Source of the DNA: Nymphaea colorata
Taxonomy: Eukaryota > Streptophyta > Magnoliopsida > Nymphaeales > Nymphaeaceae
Length of the DNA stretch: 64,000 nt
Assembly: GCF_008831285.2 (NCBI RefSeq)
Contig: NC_045142.1
Span: 7,540,713 to 7,604,712, forward strand
Direction: 5' to 3'
Shown here: positions 47,146 through 64,000 of the stretch, in pieces
How the letters are laid out: every line of letters begins with the position of its first letter
How positions within the stretch are numbered: position 1 is the stretch's first letter
The notes under the pieces: generated by a model
Told to the model about the DNA's origin: nothing
What the model saw: the letters and a program-made list of their open reading frames with translations, nothing else
Databases searched by the model: none
Translations under genes and position numbers: made by a program

Positions 47146-47816
47146 TTTACCAAAGAGTTTCAAGTTAAAGGAAGCCTAGACACCAGTAAAAGCTAGGTTT
47201 TACTTGTTATTTGTGGTCAAATATTGAAATAAAATTCTAGAAACGTTTTGCCCTTTGGCAATTGAACTTGTATGTTTTCGTTACATTTTCCTGTTTGTAA
47301 GACAAGGCCTTCAATGTTTACTTACAAGATTATGCTTTTCAAAAAAAAAAAAAAACTAAAATATGCACAAGATCATTAGGGTTTGCTTCAGGACTTATTA
47401 TAGTTCGTTGAAAGAAAGTATTGGAACGTGACAGCGACCACTCTAAAATTTAAATACATGTTCGTGAACCGCTTTGTCACCTAAGGCACTACGATCCCTT
47501 GGTAACCTCCTCTTAGTTGAGTCTAATCCCGTTGAAAGGCAACAAGAATTAATGTTGACACCAAAATTATTATTTGTTGTAAATCCATGTAATTGGATCT
47601 CTTTGGCCTCCTGCTTCAGCCTTCCTTGACATCAAATAGTGAACAAATCAACCAAACGGCGAGAAATTTTTAAGATTGCATGTCGTCAAGGGAACGTGAA
47701 AAATGAGTTTTACCAAATGACATGGTACGCAAAGTTTTGAACTTTTCGAAATATGTGCAAGGAAAAAATTAATTTCCAAACTTTTTTTTATTTAAAATTT
47801 TCATTTACATAGTCTT

Positions 47817-47817
47817 G

Positions 47818-47863
<46 letters not shown>
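47817..47863. repeat. (ATT)n microsatellite
   Basis: About 15 ATT repeats. The related position in repeat copy A (31524-31537) has only about five AAT repeats on the other strand, so the tract expanded in one arm. Confidence 0.95.
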
Positions 47864-48011
47864 GCTTTTAGGGTACCAGCTGAAAATATTATAATGGAAA
47901 TGAAGAGTGGAGGCGCATGGATTAATCATAAAGGTTGTACTCCACGTACCTACTTTCTGCCACGGATTCTAATGTGAAAGGATGAACATTAGTGTTTATG
48001 TTTCCTCCAAC

Positions 48012-48321
48012 TAAGGCTGAGCATCGGGCGAGTACTCAGTACCCAGCCGACTCATGCCCGAAAAAAAGACATCGGGCCGGTCCGATAAGTTATCAGGTTG
48101 GCTCGACTAAGCCCCTGATAAAAAATTTTTAATACATATTTTATTGATTTTTATATATAATTATAATGTTTTATTACGATTCTTTATATTTATATGTTAT
48201 TTTATATTAAAAATATTTTTAAAAATTTAATCAGGCTGGGTCTGGATTCGGGTTGTAGGTGTCAGCCCAAACTTGGGCATCAAATCGGCCCGAGCCCGAG
48301 CCAGCCCAATGCCTAGGCTTA
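48012..48321. mobile_element. Non-autonomous hAT-type element
   Basis: 310-bp element with ends TAAGGCTGAGCATCGGGC and AGCCCAATGCCTAGGCTTA, flanked by perfect 8-bp duplications CCTCCAAC (48004-48011 and 48322-48329). It has GC-rich ends and a ~110-bp AT-rich core. It is the best-preserved simple member of the GGGCATCGGGC family here. Confidence 0.88.
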
Positions 48322-48474
48322 CCTCCAACTTAACTTAACAGCCAGAGTTGTCAAGTTCAATATATGTAGTGTCAAACAAGTTTTGGCCCTGCCTTCGGGG
48401 TCCTATGTTGCATCAGCATGGGTGAGCAGTGGAACAATAAAGCACCCCCACTTTTTAGGCCTAGAGAAAGTAGC

Positions 48475-48815
48475 ACCAAACTCTCATTTTCTATTAAATG
48501 AGAATTGTGCTACCAAACAAGGTTAATTCTTGAATCAAAATTCCAGAATTGTCATACCACCCTATTGGATAGTATTGTGATTCTAAAATTTTGAAATTTT
48601 ATCATCTCTCTTTAAGGCACAAGTCATGAAGGTTTTTAATCTATGAACTCAAACATGCCATTTTCAGTTTTGGAATCAAAATTCTATACTATCAAGTACA
48701 AAGGGAAAGTAAAACTAGAACTTTTATTCCAATTCCAATTTGATGTGGAATTTTGGTTCTAGAATTGTAATTCTAAAAACAAAATTCAAGGTCATCAAAA
48801 GCACCCTTAGATAAT
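48475..48815. mobile_element. AAAATTCTAGAATT-rich MITE
   Basis: Third copy of the family found in intron 2 of both NPF genes (TATCATCTCTCTTTAAGGCAC, TTTGATGTGGAATTTTGG, CAAGGTCATCAAAAGCACCC). Confidence 0.6.
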
Positions 48816-48958
48816 CAAAAGCAAAATAGATTGGGTCAGAGCGTAGCACATCTAGGAAACTTAAGAGATCTAAAAGAGTTTAGACCACTCATTCAGTCAA
48901 CCATAACATGCAGAGCCATGTTCCATGATCACACCTGTCTAACAAGAAGAAATGAGAC

Positions 48959-49148
48959 CAGGGGCGGAGGAAGGGGGGGCGCCTAGGCCATGGCCCCACC
49001 CCAGCCAATTTTTTTTTTTTACATTGAAAAAAATAGAAATTTTTAATTGCATAATGTATTTTTTGTATTAGAATTCAGTTTGGCCCTATCTGGATTCAGA
49101 GATCGGACTGTCGGCCTGCCCCTAAAGAAAATCTTTGCTCTAATCCTG
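48959..49148. mobile_element. hAT-type MITE (CAGGGGCGGAG family)
   Basis: 190-bp element beginning CAGGGGCGGAGGAAGG and ending CTCTAATCCTG, flanked by perfect 8-bp duplications AATGAGAC (48951-48958 and 49149-49156). Confidence 0.88.
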
Positions 49149-49927
49149 AATGAGACCACATCCTAGTTTTCTCTAAACAGAAACAACTCTTCATAAGCTC
49201 ACTCATCACCCAAGCATCATATTGCTTAATGATTTCTACGAAACAAAACTAGATTTAACACCAGCAGTCGATCCAACAAGAAAATGCACAAAAAAGTGAG
49301 AGAAAAGCTCTCACTTCTCTTTCTCTCTCTTTCACTTTTAGAATTTTTGTTAGCATATTGTTGAACAGATTAGATTTTCTCTTGGCATTTTTTACATTTA
49401 GCATGGTTTGCTTTTTGGCTTGTTAGATTCTGATTTTGATCATCTTGTGTGCTTTCTAGGTAGCCGGCTATAAGAAAGGTAGCAGCAGTCCTTCTCAATG
49501 ATCATCTTTCATTGTTTGTGTGTTCATTCGACTGAACATAGTACTCTAAATAATTGTTTAGGAGCTCTTTAGGAGCAATGAACCGAGCAATAAACAAAAT
49601 ATGAGAGACATTTTGAAAATTATTTTAAAAATAATGTTTTTTTATTTTTATTTTTATTTTTGTCTTTACAAAAAATTTTCTTTTTTTATTAATCAAAAAT
49701 ATTTTCGTTATTAAATCACGAAAAAATCATACACCACCAGTATGACATAACCAGCTTCGACTACCGTTGCCTTGCGATCAGGCGAATTAGAGTCGGAGCT
49801 CGACTCGTTAAACAGTCCGAGTCCGAGTTGATACTTAATACGTGGCATCCGCGTAAATTGGTCGCAAAACGGTCTTCTATGTTAAAACGCCAATGCTGCT
49901 GGGCAGGGAGAGCAAAAGGGGGTTCTC

Positions 49928-49935
49928 TAGGGTTT
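49928..49935 (+). promoter_or_regulatory. TELO box upstream of the S23 gene
   Basis: TAGGGTTT (reverse complement AAACCCTA) lies in a pyrimidine-rich leader 127 bp before the start codon. This interstitial telomere motif is characteristic of promoters and leaders of plant ribosomal-protein genes. No clear TATA box is seen, also usual for such genes. Confidence 0.55.
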
Positions 49936-50061
49936 CTCTCTCTATCCGGAGCAGAGTGCTGGCACTCGTGACTGTGATAAGAGGCCACACCTCCATTTCG
50001 TCCTCGCACTTCTCTTCTTCGCCCCTCTCGTTGTTGCAGGGGAGCATCCGGATCAGCAATC

Positions 50062-53886
<3,825 letters not shown>

Positions 53887-55072
53887 GGTGATCTCCTTTG
53901 TTTCTGCATACTTGAAGCAGTCTGGATGTCTTGAGAAGTGAGCTTTTTTGCAGGTCTTCCTTAAAGAAAAGAAAAAGAAACTCTTCTTTGACTGGGATTC
54001 TTGCTTCTGCAAAATCTAATACTTACAATCTTCTAGTTGAGCACGCTTGTGCAGTGTGAATGCTATCACAGTTTATTTTGGCGAAGGAAAGAATTTATTT
54101 TACAAAATCATGTTCAGCTTTTGAAGGAAAACGAGGGACTTGTCCATGTTTGAAGACCTTTTTGGTATGGTGAGTTTAGCTGCCTGAGTTAGCCAACGGG
54201 AAGTCTGTTCGGTTGATGATCTTTTCAAACTTGATCGTGCTTTTGTTAGATCCCCAATACTGGGTTTCCCATTTGTAGGAGTTACAAAAGAAAAAGCCTT
54301 CACCAAGAAGGCCCCAGGTTTTCCCTTGCCTCCCTGACGGAGGGAGTCTTTTCATAAAAACACTACTACTGGTGGCTGGCCTCCTACCCTTTTATTAAGC
54401 ATAGAAGAGAATATTACAGAAGACCAAAAAAAAAAATTATGGTCAGTAGGAGTCTCCATAGCCTCTGTTCATTGGGCTTGTATAGACTGTACACCACCTT
54501 CCTTGCAGGAAGGTCAGTACAAACCACTGACTGAGCAGCATCCTGTTAGACAGGTCGAAGGACTCCATGGATTCGAAACTGTAGATCTTATGGCATAAAC
54601 AGACTGTTTAATTATGTCTGAATAATAAGAAGGTGAGTGAAAAGGTATTTATTTCAGGCTTTGTCTAGTTTGTAGCTGTTTAAACTTTTCACACTCGTTT
54701 GAAATAAGATAAGTGATCCTCTTTAGAAGAGAATGTCTTGCAAGGCAAAGAATGATTTGTCTGATTATTAGAAAGATCTTTCGAGCTTTTGGGGAAGCAT
54801 GTAAGCAAATCAGTGCTTTTCTGTGCAGAGGGAACTTGTTCACAATTAGGTCTCTTGCATTTAATAGGAAACTCGCAGAGGAATGCTAACTTACCAGTGT
54901 AGCTGTAACTATACTTGCACAAGGATTAGTAGTGAGAGAGATAAGTACAATATGATAAACGCGGGGAAGTAAAGAAGCTTTCAGCACCCACTAGTTACTA
55001 GAGAGGACATGCATGACTGACCAAAAAGATGGTCGTTCTTGATTCACCTAGTTCCAACCATGCAAGTGCATC

Positions 55073-55075
55073 TCC

Positions 55076-55152
<77 letters not shown>
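55073..55152. repeat. Compound (CT)n(TA)n(TG)n microsatellite
   Basis: Three dinucleotide motifs follow one another without interruption: about 13 CT, 17 TA and 9 TG. Confidence 0.95.
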
Positions 55153-55153
<1 letters not shown>

Positions 55154-56539
55154 TAGTCTAGTCTAAAATACGAAAAGCACAAAATTTACACATCAAGAAA
55201 CATTCAAAAGACTAAGAAGTTGCAAAAAGTGAACAAGCCAATTGCAACTAAAATTGATTATCACGATGGACCCAAATGAGGGGCTGAGGTTAACCATATC
55301 TAAGCCATGGCCCCAAAGAATTGAACCTATATCTGGTCAGGGTTAGATTCGAATTACTAAAAAATTAGCAGAGTAGAAGAAGCGGAAGCCCCCAACATTC
55401 ACCGACACACCGACTGCTCGACCAGTCATGGTAAGCCCCTGAAGATGATATGAAGTTGAATGGAAGAACACAAACAGAAGGAGTGAGATCAAAGATGAGA
55501 ATAAGAAGCAAACTAGTGCTGATCAAATGCTTGACTGATGAGATGGTTTCGAAACAAATTTCACAACCGAGACACAAACCAACCTGCACCACTTCAAGTC
55601 CAGTGTTGTCCACTCATCACCACACAATGTCATGCGATTGCATGTGCTCATTCCCGGCCCTCTAAAAGCGTCTATTTTGCATAGCAAAAAAGGTGGCTTT
55701 GAAGAGTCATGTCATGATGTTAGACAACATCTGAATTTTGGACAAGACGGAAAAGAAAAAAACACGTATTTTAGATATTTAAAATGTGAATAGATAAGCA
55801 TAGAAGACAACATCGATGAGTATCATGAACTAGTTGTACTAAGTTGAATGCCAATAAATTCAAAGAAAATAATTTAGTCATGTGGATTAGTTTTCAGCAT
55901 CATCACACAAAAAAAGTGTTCTTTAAAATGCGAAAATAAGTCAACCAAATAAAACGACAAAAAAATGCCGTTTGTTTTAAAAAACGCTAAAACGAATGAA
56001 ACATGTTTAAAACGCACGTCTTTTTCATTTTAGGTTTTTTTTTTCATGTTTTTAACACCAAACTGCTTGTTTTTTTACTTATCTACTTTTTTTTTTATGT
56101 TATCCCTAATTTTAAAGATTTATTAATTTTTTAACAAATTATTATATTTTCTTCCTTTTTCTTATTTTTTCAAACTCACCTTATTGTACCCGAAAAAAAA
56201 ATTTCTGTTTAAAATGCCAAAACAATATTTGTAACTTTTCCACGACATACAACTAGCAAAAAGATACACTTGCAAATTCTACAATCAGTGACCAGCGGGT
56301 ATATCCGGAATAAGTTTGAATTCGTAGTCATTCTTTATCAAAGACATGCACATGGACACATGCACATGAACAAATTGACGCTAAGGTGACGGAGGGATGG
56401 CGACCGGGCTGGATGAGCGAGAGGGGAAGAGAGAAAACGAAGGGTAGGAGAAGTTCTCTACGTTGCTAGATAACGAGTGTATGCCAAATATAAACCCTAC
56501 TATCAATGTCTATATTTACTTTAATACTGCATAATGAAT

Positions 56540-56830
56540 ATTTTTAATCATATCGATATCTCATACTTCTATCATTATCTCATACTTTTGTCATTATTTT
56601 GTACTTGTGTTGTTATCTTATACACATTATCTCATATGTTGTATGATAATAATATCTCATACTCCTATCTTCATCATACAAGTGTTTTTATCTTATAATT
56701 ATTGTCTCATACCTCAGTCATTATCTTATACATGTAGGGATTTAAGATAATGACAAAAGTATAAGATAATATATATAAGATAACCACAGATATATGGGAT
56801 AATGACAGATGTACAAGATAACGCTATGAA
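56540..56830. repeat. Degenerate ~20-bp minisatellite in both orientations
   Basis: Units like TCATTATCTCATACTTTTG repeat with variation over 56555-56735. Their reverse complements (AAGATAATGACAAAAGTATA) follow at 56745-56830, so the tract could form an imperfect hairpin. Confidence 0.65.
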
Positions 56831-58594
56831 ATGGATAAAAAAAAAAAACAAAGGCACATTTTTTGTCGTCCAAAGTGGTATATTGGTCATAACTCTATGC
56901 ATGCTGACAAGTTATACCTTTATTGAATTTCAAAATCTTCTTTTTGCAATTTTTTTTTGTCTTTATAAAAGTATTTTTTGTATTGAAAATAGATATTTTT
57001 TGTAATTAACATGGCACACGAAGAAAAATTCATACACAGCATGGCGTGTATAACCAGATTTGAGAGGGCAATGGTTCTGAATTGCATTTGGCATTAGCAT
57101 TGTACATTGTTATTTCATCCAAATGGGTCTAGCAAGTGTGATCCCGTTATCAGTAAACAGTAGCTAGGGTTTCGCGACTTGACAGATCTTTATTGACTAA
57201 ATTTTAGTATAAAAATACTTTTGTAATAGGTTCCAAATTCTTTTTTGACTTTAAAAGTCCAGCGTCATTTGTAACTAATGTAAAAGTAATGTTGTTTTTC
57301 TGCGTGACTATCAATGTGGATATCATAGCATAGGCTAGATTTTCAAATATATGACTAGATATATGACATGTGAAAGAAGAAAGGAATATTTTATTAAACT
57401 ATTCTACTCGACCATGGAGTTGCCATATATTTGCATTGAAAGAGACCACTTCTAGTGATTTTTGCTAGATATGCAGTTTATTTTACCTTCACTTGTATCT
57501 ACTTCTTCACAAATTGAATTATGTGTCACATTTCCTTAAATTTTATTTTTGCATTATTTTTTCAAGAGTTTCAGTATTTTATTAATCTTATTTATTTTAC
57601 AACATTGATATTGGAACTCATGATTCGATGCCTCGAGGCATAGGCCTTTTCTCATGATAGACTCAACACCTCGTCTTGCGTCAATACCTTCAAGAACATT
57701 ACTGGTAAATATGTACTTTGAAGAGTCACTTGTTTAATGGTTAATGGAGCGATAACTACATTTTCATAAACCTGTCCCAAAAATTGGAACAAGTTTTTGG
57801 TTCCGGTTTCATGAATTTACTTTAAATTTTGGGGTGGGTTCATATATATAGAAATAAAAAGTATGTTACCATTCCATTAACCAAAGGACCCCTTAATAAT
57901 AATTTTTCTTAATTTTTTCCCTAAACCAAATCAGCCAGGTTCCACTTCACTTAGCGTTTTTAATATATTCTCTCAGATAACTTGGGGTTCAGCTTGAATG
58001 AGAGTCAGCAATATGATGTGATGGAGTTCCCCATTGAATTGGGCATACCATGTGATGTACACTGCATGACTATTCTCCTTATGGGTGCTGCCGTACCCAT
58101 CTTAGTTGACTACCTTATTTGAAATTAATACAGGTCCCAACATTGTTATTTATTATCCTAATGGAACATATAATAAACCGCTCTGTTATATTTGGTAGCA
58201 AGGCAGGCTAAAGTAAACGATCTCTACAATATTCTAGGAAGAAACCCCCTATTTATCATCATATATTTATGATTACTTGATTAAGGCATTTGCCCATCAT
58301 GCGTAGATTCCCAATTTGATATTTAATGAAGCTTTTCCCCTAAAAGTTTAATCTCCTACATAAAATTATGAAGAATTATGAAGCCAAGTGATCGGATATT
58401 TGCATTCCTAACTTTTTCTATCAAATTCGAAACGGCTAAGGAAAAAAATGAAGATCCACAAAACAGTAAACCCAAACTTGATTGTTTAATTGTATGAGAT
58501 TGTTACATTCTATCAAATACGCTATCGTGTTCTTGGCAGCCCCCAACAGTGATGAGCTTCGATGTTAAACAATGGAAGATCTTAACATGAAGTC

Positions 58595-58600
58595 TATAAA
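58595..58600 (+). promoter_or_regulatory. Candidate TATA box of the P450 gene
   Basis: TATAAA 82 bp upstream of the first ATG of the coding region, which would give a leader of about 50 bases. Confidence 0.45.
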
Positions 58601-58681
58601 TGAACAGACTACCAAAGTAAACGCCGGCCTCATCACTCATGGTCCTGCTGCAAAGAATAGCTGTAACCAAAGGCAGTGGCT

Positions 58682-60217
58682 ATGGCCTCCTGGATCATCT
58701 CCTTCCTCTCCCTCTTCACCATCTCAGCCTGTCTCTTCCTTCTCAACCTGTTATATGGAACCAACAAGACGAAGAAGAAGAAAGAACGCCCTCTTCCGCC
58801 ATGCCCAAGAGGACTCCCCATCATCGGCAACCTACACCAGCTAGGTCTCACCTTCGTGCTCCTTGAGCCCACCTTCCACAAGTTCATAGCCCGCTATGGC
58901 CCGATCTTTTGCGTCCGCTTTGGCCCTATGCTGGCTGTGTTCGTCGCCGACCGCAGCCTCGCCCACGAGGCCCTAGTTCAAGACGGCGCCACCTTCGCTG
59001 GTCGGCCTCGCTTCCCGGAGTTCGCCCGCATCTTGAACAGCAACCAGCATACCATCAGCTCCGCCGGGTACGGGCCCCTGTGGCGCCTCCTCCGCCGCAA
59101 TCTCATTGCCGAGACTCTCAGCCCTGCCCGAACTAAGTTCTTTACCAGAGGGCGACAGTGGGCGCTAGCCCTCCTAATAAGCGAGCTGAGGGAAGAAGCT
59201 AAGGAAAACGAAGGCATGGTCGTCGTGGGGACGTGTCTCCGGCGTGCTATCCACCGGCTGCTCCTCTTCATGTGCTTTGGTGAGATGCTCGAAGACCATG
59301 CAGTCCGAAAGGTTGCAGAAGTGTTGAAAGAGACGCTTGTGGCCACCGAGCGATTCAACATCTTGGGCTTCTTCCCCAAGCTCACCAAGATCTTCTGCCG
59401 GCGAAAATGGCGAGAGTTTCTCGATGTCCGGCGGGAGAATGAGGAGGCCCTCCTCCCCCACATCCTAGCCCGGAGGGCCGTCGAGAAGAAGGATGACCGC
59501 TTTTGCTACGTAGACTCCCTCATCACTCTGGAGCTTCCGGACGGGAGGAAACTTGATGATGGAGAGATAGTCTCGCTCTGCTTTGAGTTCCTCGGTGCCG
59601 GCATCGACACGACGGCGACGGCGCTGGAATGGACGATGGCCAACTTAGTAAAGAACCCCAAGATTCAAACCTTACTTTACGAGGAAATTGCCTGCACTGT
59701 GAGCAGTAATGCACAGGCAAGCGAGGAATACCTGGCGCGGATGCCATACCTCAAGGCGGTGATCATGGAGTCACTGAGGCGGCACCCGCCGGGGCACTTC
59801 CTCCTGCCTCATGCGGTCGCGGAAGATGACGCAAGCCTCCATGGCTATGCGATACCAAAGAACGCGACCATCAACTTCATGGTGGGGGAGATGGGGTTGG
59901 ACGAGAGAGTCTGGAAAGATCCACTAGAGTTCAGACCAGAGAGGTTCCTGGCTGGAGGTGAAGGAGAAGATGTGGACATCACGGGGAACAGAGAGATCAA
60001 GATGATGCCGTTTGGCGCAGGGAGAAGGGTCTGCCCAGGCATGGGCGTAGCCATGCTGCACCTCCAGTACCTTGTGGCCAACTTGGTCCGTGAGTTGGAG
60101 TGGTCCGCCGCCGACGGCGAGCTGGTGGACTTGGCCGAGAAGTGGGAGTTCACTGTTGTGATGAAGAACCCTTTGAAGGCTCGGATCAAACCAAGGAATG
60201 GGATTGCTGCTAAGTAA
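58682..60217 (+). CDS. Cytochrome P450, CYP89A-like, single exon
   Basis: A heme-thiolate monooxygenase of the endoplasmic reticulum that uses a P450 reductase partner. It is 511 residues from the ATG at 58682; the open frame extends two codons further upstream (GTG GCT), but ATG is the plausible start. In order: an N-terminal membrane anchor (about residues 4-25), a basic segment, a proline hinge reading PPCPRGLPIIGN (cysteine where glycine is usual), helix C W134RLLRR, the I-helix oxygen-binding motif A306GIDTT, the K-helix E363SLR366, the FRPERF region (P419-F422), and the heme loop F444GAGRRVCPG with ligand C451. The RYGPI, LAHEALVQDGATFA and SSAGYGPLWRLLRRNL stretches and the lack of introns fit the CYP77/CYP89 group, best CYP89A. 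CYP89A9 acts in chlorophyll catabolite breakdown in Arabidopsis; the substrate of this divergent member is unknown. The coding region is clearly GC-richer than its surroundings. Confidence 0.93.
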   Translation: MASWIISFLSLFTISACLFLLNLLYGTNKTKKKKERPLPPCPRGLPIIGNLHQLGLTFVLLEPTFHKFIARYGPIFCVRFGPMLAVFVADRSLAHEALVQDGATFAGRPRFPEFARILNSNQHTISSAGYGPLWRLLRRNLIAETLSPARTKFFTRGRQWALALLISELREEAKENEGMVVVGTCLRRAIHRLLLFMCFGEMLEDHAVRKVAEVLKETLVATERFNILGFFPKLTKIFCRRKWREFLDVRRENEEALLPHILARRAVEKKDDRFCYVDSLITLELPDGRKLDDGEIVSLCFEFLGAGIDTTATALEWTMANLVKNPKIQTLLYEEIACTVSSNAQASEEYLARMPYLKAVIMESLRRHPPGHFLLPHAVAEDDASLHGYAIPKNATINFMVGEMGLDERVWKDPLEFRPERFLAGGEGEDVDITGNREIKMMPFGAGRRVCPGMGVAMLHLQYLVANLVRELEWSAADGELVDLAEKWEFTVVMKNPLKARIKPRNGIAAK

Positions 60218-60265
60218 TGAAGCATAGCGTTTCGTCGTCTCCGCCACCTGTTTTTCAGAAAAGGA

Positions 60266-60271
60266 AATAAA
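60266..60271 (+). terminator. Polyadenylation signal AATAAA, P450 gene
   Basis: AATAAA 49 bp after the stop codon. Confidence 0.55.
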
Positions 60272-60279
60272 TAACGGGC

Positions 60280-64000
<3,721 letters not shown>

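Larger units (their letters stand above)
44820..49310 (-). repeat. Large dispersed repeat, copy C (inverted right arm)
   Basis: Reverse complement of the sequence upstream of NPF copy 2. The block 44820-45060 aligns with 35620-35850 at roughly 80% identity by eye. 45090-45165 pairs with 34990-35080, 46090-46420 with 32190-32340 and 34380-34480, 47640-47960 with 31440-31740, and 49145-49310 with 30640-30790. Later insertions (45171, 48012, 48475, 48959) stretch the arm. Confidence 0.75.
53887..58560. other. S23 3' flank and intergenic region, no further gene recognised
   Basis: The first few hundred bases are presumably the S23 3' untranslated region (no canonical AATAAA chosen). Beyond it is AT-rich DNA with a three-part microsatellite (55073-55152) and a minisatellite near 56550-56830. 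Short frames show no domains. Confidence 0.5.

Overview
This window is nuclear DNA of a flowering plant. The evidence is AT-rich intergenic sequence full of microsatellites and short DNA transposons, GT-AG introns up to 3.7 kb, plant-specific gene families (NPF transporters, an intronless CYP89-type cytochrome P450), a plant-type S23 ribosomal protein gene, and a decayed plastid rpoC1 fragment. The species cannot be named from the sequence. Nothing bacterial, phage-like or CRISPR-like is present.

Four intact protein-coding genes are supported, all on the + strand. Two are paralogues of one NRT1/PTR (NPF2-type) membrane transporter, at 18797-24475 and 36868-43063. Each has four exons with identical splice phases and a ~3.5 kb second intron, and they encode 567 and 566 residues. 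The third is the 40S ribosomal protein S23 (uS12) gene at 50062-53886, whose first coding exon carries only five coding bases. The fourth is a single-exon cytochrome P450 at 58682-60217. At the right edge (63631-64000) is a diverged copy of part of plastid rpoC1.

The rest is layered repeat sequence. At 2.8-7.1 kb there is a long inverted repeat with ~1 kb arms that carry a degenerate ~50-bp minisatellite. It abuts a five-unit tandem array of ~0.8 kb units (7.07-12.37 kb). Two DNA transposons sit inside the array: a 192-bp hAT-like MITE, and a 1018-bp GC-rich hAT-type element with perfect 8-bp target duplications that carries a fragment of a protein-kinase gene. Between and around the NPF genes a multi-kilobase repeat occurs three times: twice direct (about 29.8-32.8 and 33.1-35.9 kb) and once inverted (about 44.8-49.3 kb). 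The second NPF gene therefore lies in the spacer of a large imperfect inverted repeat. These arms hold further insertions with exact target-site duplications: a tRNA-derived SINE (33409-33648) and hAT-type MITEs (45171-45486, 48012-48321, 48959-49148).

The genes are functionally unrelated (transport, translation, oxidative metabolism), apart from the NPF pair, which arose by local duplication. The main interest is structural: nested datable transposon insertions, gene-fragment capture, and the inverted-repeat setting of the second NPF copy. All boundaries were read by eye. Repeat limits without target duplications are approximate.
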